NCBI GenBank assembly: GCA_018873225.1
Contig: JAEILZ010000006.1
Span: forward strand, 2,914,001-2,978,000
From: [Phialemoniopsis] sp. UDSM-2020
Lineage: Eukaryota; Ascomycota; Sordariomycetes; Thyridiales; Thyridiaceae
DNA length: 64,000 bases
Reading direction: 5' to 3'
Position 1 is the stretch's first letter; the number at the start of each line of letters is the position of its first letter. Below, piece after piece: positions 1 through 9,819 of the stretch. Under the pieces are notes generated by a model. That model was not told where the DNA came from, searched no databases, and worked only from the letters and a program-made list of their open reading frames with translations. The position numbers were made by a program, and so were the translations under genes.

Positions 1-2
1 TC

Positions 3-495
3 CATACACTATATGACACTGACAATAGGCAAGACATCGCTCTTGGATATTTCTCCAACATCGAGTTCATCACAGATCATGAACTTTCGTACTCGTTCGT
101 GCGAGAGATGTGCCATTTCGCGCGTCAAGCAGCTAGCGACAACGAGATGGAGAATCATGCCGACTCGATGTATACCTCTAAGATCCAGGCATCAGACCCG
201 TTGTCTTTTGATGCACACGGTGATTTCCTAACGGATGTGAGTCCTCCCACCAAAACATCCATGCGCTGCATATCCTTGTGCGTTCCTATTACCGGAAGGA
301 AGCAGGGCTTTATCTGCAACTCCTTGTGCTACATTGCATACCAATATCTTATCATGTGTTTGTCATGTCTTTGATGAAATGAAATCAATACTAATTTTCC
401 AGAACGATGAGCTGCTGGGATGGGTTCCGGACGAGAACTTGGAGGCGTGGAGCACATTATTCTCGTTCATGGACTCCGGAGATCTGGCGATGTAA
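3..495 (+). CDS. 3' end of an unidentified gene, possibly a fungal transcription factor
   Basis: Two exons are visible: 3-236, open to the window edge, and 403-495. The intron at 237-402 has donor GTGAGT, a CTAAT branch site and acceptor CCAG. The reading frame runs across the junction without change. The visible tail is about 109 residues, acidic and polar, and ends in GDLAM. It has no recognisable catalytic motif. The style resembles the C-terminal tails of fungal Zn2Cys6 regulators, but that is a guess. The 5' part lies outside the window. Confidence 0.6.
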
Positions 496-904
496 ACTTC
501 CAAATCAATATGTATGTTGCTGAATCATAGTGGGATAATGCCCAAGTCATGTTTCTCGGAAATATACGAGACTTTGATCAAGAGTTGCCAAGCGACTTTA
601 GTCTTGCTTTCGGTGGGTTTAGACCCCTCAAACTTCTAACAACGCTTGTCCTAAATGGTTCGGATCGAGCATTCCGGACCGGACAGGCCGTCCCGCCCAC
701 GCAATTCTCTCCGTGCTTCCCCACAAAGTATCAGACCTCGATACTATGGGGTATGGGGTAGAAGTTGATGGTTCATGGGCCATCCTTTAAAGTCTGCCGT
801 GTTCTCTGATCCGCGATCTGTCTCTCGCCATTGCCTTGTCCTTTCTCACTCGTCCTTCGCTACAAGATCAATTCATAACCATAACGAGCCGAGACATTAT
901 TACA
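496..904. other. Intergenic, upstream of the MFS exporter gene
   Basis: Holds the 3' flank of the left-edge gene and the promoter side of the exporter. The short open frames here show no family resemblance and no splice partners. No repeat or palindrome stood out. Confidence 0.5.
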
Positions 905-2788
905 ATGGGTGCCGAGGAAGCTATTCACGACGAGCGCATTGAAAGCGCCCCATCGCCAGGTAGACATTCGTTTACCAGGGGGGGAATCGGAGAGGAGTCT
1001 CTGGATCCTCACATCTTTGATGACCATGGAGACCCTCACCAGGCAGCTCTTGACGCGAACACGGACGGCAAAGTCACACTCAAGACCTGGGCTGCCGTTT
1101 TCTTCCTCGGCGTGACGTTCATGTCATCCCTGAATTTCACACTGAACTCCTTTGTCCCCGTCGCAACCACAGTTGCCGTGGAGATGCAAGGCAGCGTCGA
1201 CAACGTCAATTGGATCGCCGGAGGATGGTCTCTCGGCGGAAGTGTCGCATTTGCCATCGCTGGTCAGCTAAGTGACTTGCTGGGTCGAAAGCAGGTCGTC
1301 CTGGTAGGACAAGGCTTTCTCCTAGTTGGGCACCTAGTAGGCGCCTCTGCACAAACGTTTAACCAGATAATCGCTGCTATGGTGCTTCTTGGAGTTGGCA
1401 CCGGCATCACCTTTGTGTAAGCTTTGCACTTCCTTCAACTATGATCAGCCTCCGAGCATGTTCTAATCCTTGATCTAGTATCTATGCGAGCATATCGGAG
1501 ATGCTACCCAACAAATGGCGAGCCTTCGGCATTGCTACCACGGAGATCAACCTGTCAATCCTGGGTACGTTCGGGCCTATGATCGGGCGAGGCCTTACAA
1601 AGACTGCGACGTGGCGATGGATCTTCATTCTGGGCGAGGTCACGGGCCTCATTGCTACTGCTGGAACAGCATTCTTTTACCGTCCGCCGAGCCGCGTCTT
1701 CCAGGACCGTACGAAACGTCAGGTCCTTTACGAGCTGGACTATCTCGGCATATTTCTGTACAGTGCCGGTGTTACTTTGTTTCTCCTCGGTCTGGGCTGG
1801 CCAGGCACTCGCTACCCATGGAGCAGCCCGCAAGTCATCGTTCCCCTAGCAGTCGGAGGGACCTTGTTCATCGGTACTTTCGCCTGGGACCTCAGCGGCC
1901 GCGCGGCCAGGCCGCGCGGCCAGGCCGCTTTTCCCTCGTCGACTACTTGGCAACTTTCGGGGCTTCGCTTCTCTACTCATCATCAACTTCGCCTCTGGTC
2001 TCGCACACATTTCCCTTGGTAATTTTATCCCCCAGCAGATCTCAATGGTGTTCACCTCGGATCCGATCCGGGCTGGATGGTATAACGTCCCAGCTGGCGT
2101 TGGCACCATCTTTGGAGGTGTTGTTCTGGGCAGCCTCGCTCCGCGCATCAGGCATATCCCCCATCAGCTCGTGGTTGCAAACGCGATCCAAGGACTCGGC
2201 TGCGGCCTGTTGGGCATTGTGACGCCTGATCGTGTGGCTGGAGGTCTGGTCATTCAAGCGATTGCTGCGCTCCCATTCGCCTGGATCCTGGTGCTGTGCT
2301 ACACCACTGCGGGCCTACATGTCCCTCAGAGAGACATGGGTCTGGCATACGGTCTGCTCGGAGCTGCTCGATACCTCGGCGGGGCCATCGGCACAACTAT
2401 GTGCACAACCATCCTCCAAAGCCGGGTGGCATCTATCATCCCGAAGCGCGTTGCCGAGTCGGTAGTCCCCCTCGGCTTTCCTGGTTCGCGCATTGCTGGT
2501 CTCATAGCTGCCATCTCGTCAAATTCGGCAGCCAAACTCGCAGAATACCCCGCGAATATCGTGGCTGCGGCGCAGAATGCCCTGCGTTGGGGGTACAGTG
2601 ATGCCCTGACCCTGGTTTGGTATGCCTCGATGCCCTTTTTTGGTATTGCCTGCATTATCTCAGTGTTTGTCATGGATCCTTCGCCCTACTTTACGAACCA
2701 TACGGCCGTCATTACCACAGACGAGGCACCAGACCAAAGCACGCAGGAGTCCAAGCACATCGATGATGGGAGGGTTGCTACAGACTAA
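905..2788 (+). CDS. TRI12-type MFS multidrug/toxin exporter, reading frame broken
   Basis: Predicted 14-helix drug:H+ antiporter of the plasma membrane, in the fungal TRI12-like family of efflux pumps. Exon 1 is 905-1416 and exon 2 begins at 1479; the intron has donor GTAAGC, branch CTAAT and acceptor CTAG. The start gives MGAEEAIHDE. Family landmarks include the helix 2-3 stretch SDLLGRKQVVLVG and, further on, SEMLPNKWRAFGIA. Similarity continues to the end (VFTSDPIRAGWYNVPAGVGT, then a soluble tail), but the frame changes inside exon 2. A perfect 13-bp tandem repeat at 1897-1922 shifts it by one base. The upstream frame meets a stop at 2020-2022; the downstream frame carries the last roughly 285 residues. 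Without the shift the length would be about 600 aa, normal for the family. It is either a young pseudogene or an assembly error. The substrate is unknown. Confidence 0.8.
1897..1922. repeat. 13-bp perfect tandem duplication inside the MFS exporter
   Basis: The unit ggccgcgcggcca occurs twice back to back (1897-1909 and 1910-1922), followed by a partial third copy, ggccgc. The first 12 bases of the unit are a perfect palindrome that could form a hairpin and favour replication slippage. Thirteen is not a multiple of three, so the duplication explains the frame change. Confidence 0.95.
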
Positions 2789-3149
2789 GCATAATATCGC
2801 TATGTTGTCTCGGCTATGTAGTCATGGCAATTAGTCGAAACCTGGCATTCTGAAAGACGTTAGATGCAACTCTCTGCAAATCTAATTTGGTAGTTGAGTT
2901 TTAAATGAATGACTGTTGCTACCCTAATGTGTCCGATACTACTGAACCACCCGAAATCCTATAGCTTGAGGTCGAATACGACATTAAGTAGATCAAATAG
3001 TTGACGAATTGTCTCATGGGAGTACCTCAAACAGAGGACGAACAACCAGGATTATCCAACTACCTAAGTATGAATGGATTTAAGCATAATGACTAAAGCA
3101 TGAACGGGTCGATGCCTTAGTTGGAGAGAGATGAAAATACAATCGTTTT
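2789..3149. other. Convergent 3' flanks of the MFS exporter and SDR genes
   Basis: About 360 AT-rich bases between two convergent genes. No coding potential or structured repeat was seen. Confidence 0.5.
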
Positions 3150-4079
3150 CTATTGACTCGCCATCAAGCGGCGTTTCTTCTCTTCATATGCTTCTGCAAC
3201 AAGGACAACACCCTTCTTCCTGTCAAACTGATTTCCCTCTACTTGTGGCCGGGCTGGGGGAGTGTGCCATATCAGCTGTTGTACATTCCCTTCCACAGTC
3301 TCCCCGGTGCGTCCCTTCTCAACCCAATCATCATGAGACACCTCAGCAAACGTAGCCAGCTCATCGAAACACCGAATGATAGTGGCCATTGGCGTGATCT
3401 GTTCTGCAGGGAGTTTGTCTACTAGCCCGGGCGGAAGAGCGCCCGTGTCGACTATTGCGGGACAGACGGCGTTGATGCGCACATTTGCCTTGGTTGCGGA
3501 CCCTCGCGCTGACAGAGCGCGGACGAGACCGACAAGGGCGTGCTTGGTGGCGGTGTACTGGGGAAGTACGGGGATGGGAAAGATGCCGCCGCCTGAAGCT
3601 GTGATTACAATCTTACCACCCGGCTTGGGCTTGTCGCTACTCGAGACGGTCATGTAGTGTGCTGCAAGCTTCACACCATAATATCTGTGCGACAGTCAGT
3701 AATGGCGTCACATATTGGCGGCTTGCTCGATGACTTACGTTCCCGTCAGATTGACAGAGAATGTTGTGGTGTTGGGCTTGCTGGGCGGCTTCTCAACATT
3801 GCAGGACAGACTGTCAAAGATGTCATCTCTGTCGTCAACCCCCGCGTTCAGTGCAACGAAGTCTAGGCGTTTGCCCCAAGTGAAGGCTTGCATGAACATG
3901 GACGACTGCTCATCCCAAGAGGATATGTCGGTTCGCACGAAGAGGGTATCCGAGATCGTTTCCTTGGGCGGCTGGATGTCCGCAATGACTACCTTCCAGC
4001 CAAGAGAGACAAGGTGTTGAGTCAGGGCCAGTCCAATGCCGGATGAACCACCCGTGACAATGGCTACGGGAGGAGACAT
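3150..4079 (-). CDS. Short-chain dehydrogenase/reductase (15-PGDH-like)
   Basis: NAD(P)-dependent oxidoreductase acting on an unknown alcohol or ketone. Exons on the minus strand are 4079-3739 and 3684-3150, giving 291 aa. The intron has donor GTAAGT and acceptor ACAG and falls in phase 2. The ATG at 4079 was chosen because it directly precedes the Rossmann strand. Visible motifs are the cofactor loop TGGSSGIG at residues 9-16, LNAGV, and the triad Ser144, Tyr157 and Lys161 (YTATK) with normal Ser-Tyr spacing. The C-terminus is basic and hydrophilic (EEKKRRLM). It is transcribed away from the amidohydrolase gene at 4582, with which it shares a 502-bp promoter. Confidence 0.9.
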
Positions 4080-4300
4080 GATGTGTGTGGAGTCGGGTTT
4101 CAGCCAATGGTGGGTTGCAAAGGATATTTGGTTGATCAACAGTCAACGACTCAATACGCACTCAACAAAAAGAAAATGGCTTCGCTAAGCAGAAATATTG
4201 AGTGATATAAAGTTAATCCCATTGCTACAAGTAACTATCGATGAGGAAGCGAACGCGCGTTCTCGTGACGCCCCGGTCTAACTCCGAAAGGATCCCCAGC

Positions 4301-4307
4301 CGGTCCG
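4301..4307. promoter_or_regulatory. CGGTCCG palindrome, copy 1
   Basis: CGG and CCG inverted triplets separated by one base, followed by ACGAAAAGGGTT. It is a candidate binding site for a zinc-cluster dimer in the divergent promoter. Confidence 0.35.
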
Positions 4308-4381
4308 GACGAAAAGGGTTAAGTCATCCCAACACCGTCAACGGGCCGGACAGAACCCGAATGAAAGGAGTAAACCCTTTC

Positions 4382-4388
4382 CGGTCCG
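4382..4388. promoter_or_regulatory. CGGTCCG palindrome, copy 2
   Basis: Second identical site, 81 bp from the first, preceded by AAACCCTTTC. The orientation of its flank mirrors that of copy 1. Confidence 0.35.
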
Positions 4389-4581
4389 ACACGTCTTGCC
4401 GCGACATTAGGGATAGAGAGGTCACGAAGCATTCTACTGAGAAGATTCAGAAGATAGAAGAATAGACCGACCAATGTGAATTGCATTAATTAAAGTTTCT
4501 GGGTATTCTGTCCACATATTGAGCCCGAAGCGTCATTGCAAAAGTCTAGGATCTTAGTTATCGATACTAGTGTCTTCAATC

Positions 4582-5565
4582 ATGACGCCGCCACTCATCA
4601 CCCTCGAGGAGCACTGGTACTCCGACGCAGTGCTCAACTCTTTTGACAATGCCATGAAGAAGGGCATCGAGCAATGGCCAGGAGCCATGGAGAAGCTGAA
4701 GAACGCCGGCGAAATCCGCCTCAGGGATATGAATGCTGGCAAGGTGTCAGTGCAGGTCATCTCGCATTGCGCGGCCGACAATCCCTCTCCAGAGGTCTGC
4801 AAGGCTGGCAACGACCAACTAGCAGCTGAGATACCCAAGACGGAAGAGACCGCTAAACGATTCGCCGGGTTTGCTGTGCTCCCCATGGCGCATCCGGAGG
4901 CCGCAGCCGCAGAGCTTGAACGAACTGTCAAGCAGCATGGCTTTAAGGGTGCACTGGTCGACAACAAGAACAGCAGGGGGTTCTGCGATGCTGCTGAGTA
5001 CGACGTTCTTTGGCAAAAGGCGCAGGACCTCGAAGTTCCGATATACCTGCACCCTTCCTGGCCTACAGACCAGATGTTCCAGCAGTGCTACGCCGGCAAC
5101 TACTCGCCGGTGTCCATGTCTGTGATCGGCGGTGCGATGTGGGGTTGGCACAGCGAGACTGGACTCCATGTCCTGCGCCTCCACGCAGCTGGGGTCTTTG
5201 ACAGATTTCCGCGATTGAAGATCATTCTTGGACACTTTGGGGAGATGATGCCGTTCATGCTGCAGCGGATCGTCAACCAAGAGATGATCATGGGCAGGCG
5301 CGGTCGCCCGTTCCAGCAGGTTTGGGACGAGAACATCTGGATCACAACCTCGGCTGTGTACAGCCTAGACCCGATGCGCTGCATCCTTGGCAACACCAAG
5401 ATTGAGCGTATACTTTACAGTGTCGACTACCCGTTTACAAGCAATGAAGACGGGCTGAAATGGTTCGAGGATTTGGAAGCTAGTGGGTTGGTCACGAAAG
5501 AGCAACTCGATATGATCGCATACAAGAACGCAGAGAATCTCCTGGGTGTCAAGGCGCCCATATAG
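4582..5565 (+). CDS. Amidohydrolase-family decarboxylase/hydrolase (2,3-dihydroxybenzoate decarboxylase-like)
   Basis: Single exon, 327 aa, TIM-barrel amidohydrolase (amidohydrolase_2). The ATG at 4582 places the family's N-terminal metal motif E-x-H at residues 9-11, where it belongs. Other ligand or catalytic candidates are His157 in LHPSW, His218 in GHFGE and Asp282 in SVDYPF. These match the non-oxidative decarboxylases of dihydroxybenzoate and gamma-resorcylate and related o-pyrocatechuate enzymes. The likely substrate is therefore an aromatic acid or a tailored metabolite; the sequence alone cannot decide. It is transcribed divergently from the SDR and convergently with the NTF2-like gene, 95 bp away. 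Such pairs occur in catabolic and secondary-metabolite clusters. Confidence 0.88.
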   Translation: MTPPLITLEEHWYSDAVLNSFDNAMKKGIEQWPGAMEKLKNAGEIRLRDMNAGKVSVQVISHCAADNPSPEVCKAGNDQLAAEIPKTEETAKRFAGFAVLPMAHPEAAAAELERTVKQHGFKGALVDNKNSRGFCDAAEYDVLWQKAQDLEVPIYLHPSWPTDQMFQQCYAGNYSPVSMSVIGGAMWGWHSETGLHVLRLHAAGVFDRFPRLKIILGHFGEMMPFMLQRIVNQEMIMGRRGRPFQQVWDENIWITTSAVYSLDPMRCILGNTKIERILYSVDYPFTSNEDGLKWFEDLEASGLVTKEQLDMIAYKNAENLLGVKAPI

Positions 5566-5660
5566 ATGATCCATGATGTTACGAATCATACAAGATACAA
5601 GCTTCAGCGGTTTCTTTTTGCAATATGGTTGCCAATGCATAATTCTGCTGTGTATTTGGA

Positions 5661-6194
5661 CTACGCTGTCGATGGATGGGGATCCTACAAAGGTTAGCCT
5701 AGAAGCAAACTCTTTCACATCATGACTACTCACTGCGATGACCACGTATTTGTCAATCAAGACCTTGCCACCTTCGGTCCGCCTAAAGTGCATCCGCGCG
5801 GCGAAGGTGGTTGACTTTGGCTCGCCTTCCACTGAGACTGTCTTGCCCTGTCCGTGAAACATCACCTCGTCTGCTCGAGGACCAAAAGGGAACACCGCCT
5901 CGATAATATGCTCGCGGGTCTGGAAGAGCTTCCACGAGTTTGTCGCAAGCTGTACGATATCTTGTGCGGAGATAGATCAGCAAAGTACACCACTTGACGG
6001 GTGATGAATATCGTACTTTCTCTCCCTTTCACATTCTTGGCACCATTCTTGAGCTCGGCATCCTCGGTGAAGTGCTTGCCCCACAGATCAAGTTGTCTGC
6101 TGTCAAAGGCCTCGTACACGCTGGCGATGTGGGTCTTGATTGCAGGATCCAACACCTCATCATCGCACTTGAATGTCTTCGGGCTGTGGACCAT
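5661..6194 (-). CDS. NTF2/SnoaL-like small protein
   Basis: Exons on the minus strand are 6194-6017, 5960-5734 and 5684-5661, giving 142 aa. Intron 1 has donor GTACGA and acceptor CAAG. Intron 2 (49 nt) has donor GTGAGT, a CTAAC branch site and acceptor GTAG, and leaves a last exon of only seven codons plus stop. The fold suggested by the pattern (N-terminal helices, then a beta-rich half with FHGQGKTVSV and RMHFRRTEGGKVLIDKY) is the cone-shaped NTF2/SnoaL-like domain. This domain is used by polyketide cyclases, dehydratases, isomerases and many proteins without known activity. The substrate is unknown. Its position next to the amidohydrolase suggests a shared pathway. Confidence 0.78.
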
Positions 6195-7126
6195 GATGGG
6201 AGACTGGGGAACGTGATGTATAAAGGGAAATGGAATGTAACATGACGTAACTTCTTAAGGGCTTTCGTATTTGCTGGGGTGCAAAGTCTGCTTAAATGTT
6301 CTCTCTTTTACTGATATACACACTAGCTGTCGTCGTCGCCGGGTATCGGGCCAAAGATCGGAAAGAGGCCGGTCGGCGAATGGTCCTGACATTTAGACTA
6401 GGTACGGAGTATTGGGTGCACGATTCCACAGTTCCATCAAATCTGAAGTGGCTTGATAATCTTTTCCTAGGACAGAATACGTGTCTGTGACCAGTCAGCA
6501 TATTAAAGAAGGGGTCTACATGTACCTGGAGTCCGACAATGCCGATGTTTGGTGTGAAAGCTCCCATGAGTACCGGTTGTATCGCGTCATCGAAATTTAC
6601 TCAAGGCACCCCAAGTAAGTTTCGTACTCCGTAGGATTTCCTAAGGAAGCCCCTCCATCAGATCTAACTTCATGAAAGATGTGTTTGTAAGATAAGAACG
6701 CTGCATGTTTAGTGAGCAAACCGAGGCGCCCATCTTCTGTCGGACTTGGCGGAGCTCCAGCCCTATGTCATCTTCATCCACGGAAGCTTTACGGGGACTT
6801 AAAAGCTACAGCGCCTAGCCAGGTGCAGTAAGATCTTCTCTCGGTTCATGGCAGTCCTAGTCACAGCGTGGGGGCGCTAGATATTTCCTGGCTGACAAAC
6901 CCACATGGGGGATGGAATCTCACCAAGGAAATAATATGGGCCACTCTCCCCCTCCGCTACCAAACTGCGAGCCGCGGAGGCTCCGTAGTCTTCCAAGGTG
7001 TAAGACGCTTATCTAATTCATCGCGAAAACTTACCAATGAACTCATTATAAGAAGAGGTGCAGTTCGCATGTGAAACATTATTCTGTAATCTGTGATTTG
7101 TACACACGCCTTCTCTCTCCTTCACA
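6195..7126. other. Intergenic, divergent promoters of the NTF2-like and alpha/beta-hydrolase genes
   Basis: About 930 bases. Short open frames on both strands lack splice partners and motifs. A CT-rich tract (ttctctctccttcac) directly precedes the hydrolase ATG, as in many fungal promoters. No repeat was recognised. Confidence 0.5.
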
Positions 7127-8230
7127 ATGAGACTCCTCCATCTGGCCCTGCCAGCCCTGGCCACACTCGTAGCTGCAGCCACGGCGGATTTTGACAGCTG
7201 GGAGCACGGCCGTGTTGCTCTAGAGGATGTTAGCATTCACTTCCGATACGCGGGCTCTGGACCGCCGCTGCTTCTTGTGCACGGAAATCCGCAACACAGC
7301 CTGACCTGGCAGTTCATCGGCCCAATACTCGCCCAGAACTACACAGTCATTGCTCCGGACAACCGTGGCGCCGGCGACTCGAGCATCCCACCCGATGGAA
7401 ACTATAGCGCAACGGCCTCGGCCGCCGACCTCAAGGGTGTATTGGACTTTTTGAATGTGTCCTCGGCCTACGTCTTCGCCCATGACAAGGGCGTGGGCAT
7501 GGCGACTGCATTGGCTATCCAGTATCCCGACATGGTCAAGAAGCTCGCTCTGGCAGAGTACCCCCTCCCAGGCTTCGGCTACGAGGAGTCCTCCAACCCA
7601 GCCCCTTACTGGGACCTCTACCAGAACTGGCAACTCGCCTTCTTCCAGGTGACAGACCTGGCCGAGTTTCTCATGTCGGGCAAGGAAAAGCACTTTCTGC
7701 AGTGGTACTTCTTCCACGGCAGCTATTCTGGGCCTGCGAGCTTCAGCGAGGACACCGTCAACAGATATGTCAGCAGCATATCGAAGCCGGGCTTCCTCAG
7801 AGCAATGCTAGGTCCCTTCTCAAGTACGACAGTCTTTGAGGACTCGAAGTTCTTCAAATCGTCACTCAACCACAGCAAGCTCGATGTGCCGGTTTTGGGA
7901 ATGGGTGGAGAGGCGAGCTTGGGCATACCGCAGATGCTACGTCAGACTTTCGAACCACTGTCAAACAATGTACAGACCGATATCATCCCTAAAGCAGGGC
8001 ATTGGATTGGTGAGTTTCTTAGTGGTGAATGAGTTAGTCACTGCCCCCTCATACTAATCTCTGTCACAGCCGATGAGAACCCAACATGGACAGCACAGCG
8101 CATATCGAAGTTCTTCTCGGAGGATGATTCAACTTTGCCCAAACTCGACTTGTCCCACTTCACCGACCTCGTTACACTGAACGTAGGCTATTTCGGCACA
8201 AAAAGGAACATGGCCCTGGGCATGCAGTAA
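7127..8230 (+). CDS. Secreted alpha/beta-hydrolase, epoxide hydrolase/haloacetate dehalogenase-like
   Basis: Exons 7127-8009 and 8070-8230 give 347 aa; the phase-1 intron has donor GTGAGT and acceptor ACAG. An N-terminal signal peptide is clear (MRLLHLALPALATLVAAATA). The oxyanion motif HGNP is at residues 52-55. The probable nucleophile is Asp120 in HDKGVG, the position of Asp in epoxide hydrolases (usually HDWGG), and the catalytic His292 is in GHWI just before the intron. A YFFHGSY cap region lies between them. Family knowledge predicts hydrolysis of an epoxide or C-halogen bond through an aspartyl ester. The secretion signal is unusual for the family and suggests an extracellular or vacuolar substrate. 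Neighbouring genes suggest a shared catabolic role, which is unproven. Confidence 0.87.
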
Positions 8231-8514
8231 TTTGAGAAGTAGTGCCGCCTACAAGCCGTGGATGAAACTCTCCGCAATTCCCATCATAGATGATGTTGAA
8301 GAAAGACTATTCATCTAAGGCTATCATCTTCAATGGTTTATCAGTATTACTCTGATTGCTGTCTTCTACCTAGATATATTACTATTAGACCCGTTTCCTG
8401 ATGTCAGCTCTGCTACTGCGTTGAGTGGTCAACATGTATCCAGCGAGCCGAGTTGTAGAAAGTGGTGAGAACCAGACGACCCAACATGCTGCTAACACTA
8501 ATCATATAATGATC

Positions 8515-9819
8515 TCATATGCCCTTTTCAATGATCGAATTCAGGATAGCTTGCTCGAAGTTCTGCTTGAGAAAAGCTGGTCCCGGCGCGAGACAAAAGC
8601 CGCCAGTCGTGACATTGTTCAGTAAACGCGACTTTGAAACCAGTATTGTCTCTACTGGCTCGGTGGGAGTAAAATAATCCAGCTGGAGCTCCAGGCCGGT
8701 CTGCTGAGGGCCAAAGTGGTTTGTCTCGTTTGTCAGTGATACTGGACGGGCATTGACTGTGATTTCCAATATGTCCTGGCATGCATCTCCTCGGATTCGT
8801 TGTCGTAAAAGCCGAGCAACCGTGTCTGCGTTGTAGACCTGTCCCTCCAGGCAGTCCATTCCAGTATGTGGAAACATCGCATCAGTGAACTTCAAGACCG
8901 ATGCAGTTGCCAAGTGGTCAATGTGAATGTAGCCGGGGCCAAGGAACCAGTTCAAATAACGTAGAATCTGGTCTCTCGTGTGGCGTTTGAAGGCAAACCC
9001 GAAAACTCGAGATACAAGGTAATCTCTCGACCGGTCACCACTTGACAGTAAGCGATACGCTTTCTGTGTTGCGAGGTAGGTGATTTGCAGACTGAGTGGA
9101 TTGTCGAGTCGTGGTCTATCGATACAATGCGTCATGAAGGCTGGTACCGGAGATATCCTTATAGAATCAGCTTTACTGATCGGCTGAGAGGTCTCTTGCT
9201 TTGGATAGCATAAATTGCTAGCGAATGGAGCAACTAGGCTTGCTGAAACGGTGCTTCCAAAGGTATAGCCTGGCCATGGTTCCGTTGTGTCATCTATTTC
9301 CGGATCGATAGACTGTGCGTCGCTCAAGTCTGTTGAGAAAGATGGTTGTGAAGTGTCATAAGACGACCCATCGAAGGCAGAAACAGAATTAAGAATGTCC
9401 TGTATTGCGAATAGGTGAGGGTCCGACGTGGGGGCCTCTTGATCAACCATGGCCAGGATGCACTCGGTCGACTTCTGCAGGTGAGTCATCAACGCCGGAT
9501 CGCGCTGTGCGCATTCTGACCGGACGACATGGTCGGTGAAATTCAGGAAGACAGAGACGACGTCTTGCAAAGTTTTTTCAAGCCCGCCTAGCTCTTGCTT
9601 CTGGGCTTGCTCAGCGGCCTGCTGGCGAATGCGATAGAGCTTTTGGGCCTTACGGCCGCGTTCTCTCCGTGCCTGCCGAGGGTCTCAACATTTTGCTATC
9701 AAGGAGTGATGCCGGAAACTTACATTTAGTGTCTCGTCCGCTGACCGGTTCTTTCGCGGCCTTCCACGACGTCTTGTCGCTTGCTCGATCTTGATTTGCG
9801 CAGTCTCCGCCATGCCCAT
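8515..9819 (-). CDS. bZIP-like transcription factor with atypical basic region
   Basis: Exons on the minus strand are 9819-9724 and 9672-8515, giving 417 aa; the phase-0 intron has donor GTAAGT and acceptor GCAG. The start at 9819 gives MGMAETAQ; an ATG at 9813 is the alternative. Residues 16-24 (RRRGRPRKN) resemble an AT-hook or nuclear signal. The splice then joins LN to ARRERGRKAQKLYRIRQ, a bZIP-type basic stretch followed by a coiled-coil (EQAQKQELGGLEKTL). The invariant Asn of canonical bZIP basic regions appears replaced by Gly38. The C-terminal 300 residues, with CLEGQVYNADTVARLLRQR, match the long regulatory tails seen in fungal bZIP proteins and DUF3425-like regions. It is a nuclear regulator with unknown target genes. 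Confidence 0.8.

Larger units (their letters stand above)
4080..4581. promoter_or_regulatory. Shared divergent promoter of the SDR and amidohydrolase genes
   Basis: This 502-bp stretch contains two copies of the palindrome CGGTCCG, at 4301-4307 and 4382-4388. Each sits beside an AAGGGTT or AACCCTT element (4314-4320 and 4373-4379), so the two blocks face each other as an imperfect inverted repeat. Further CCGG/CCGAC-type triplets lie between them. CGG/CCG pairs are classic contacts of Zn2Cys6 regulators, so this may be a co-regulation site; that is inference. Confidence 0.45.

Noticed and set aside
1897..1922. Could the MFS frame change be a small intron?
   Set aside because: There are no GT...AG borders, the segment is 13 bp, and it is an exact tandem repeat of neighbouring coding sequence.
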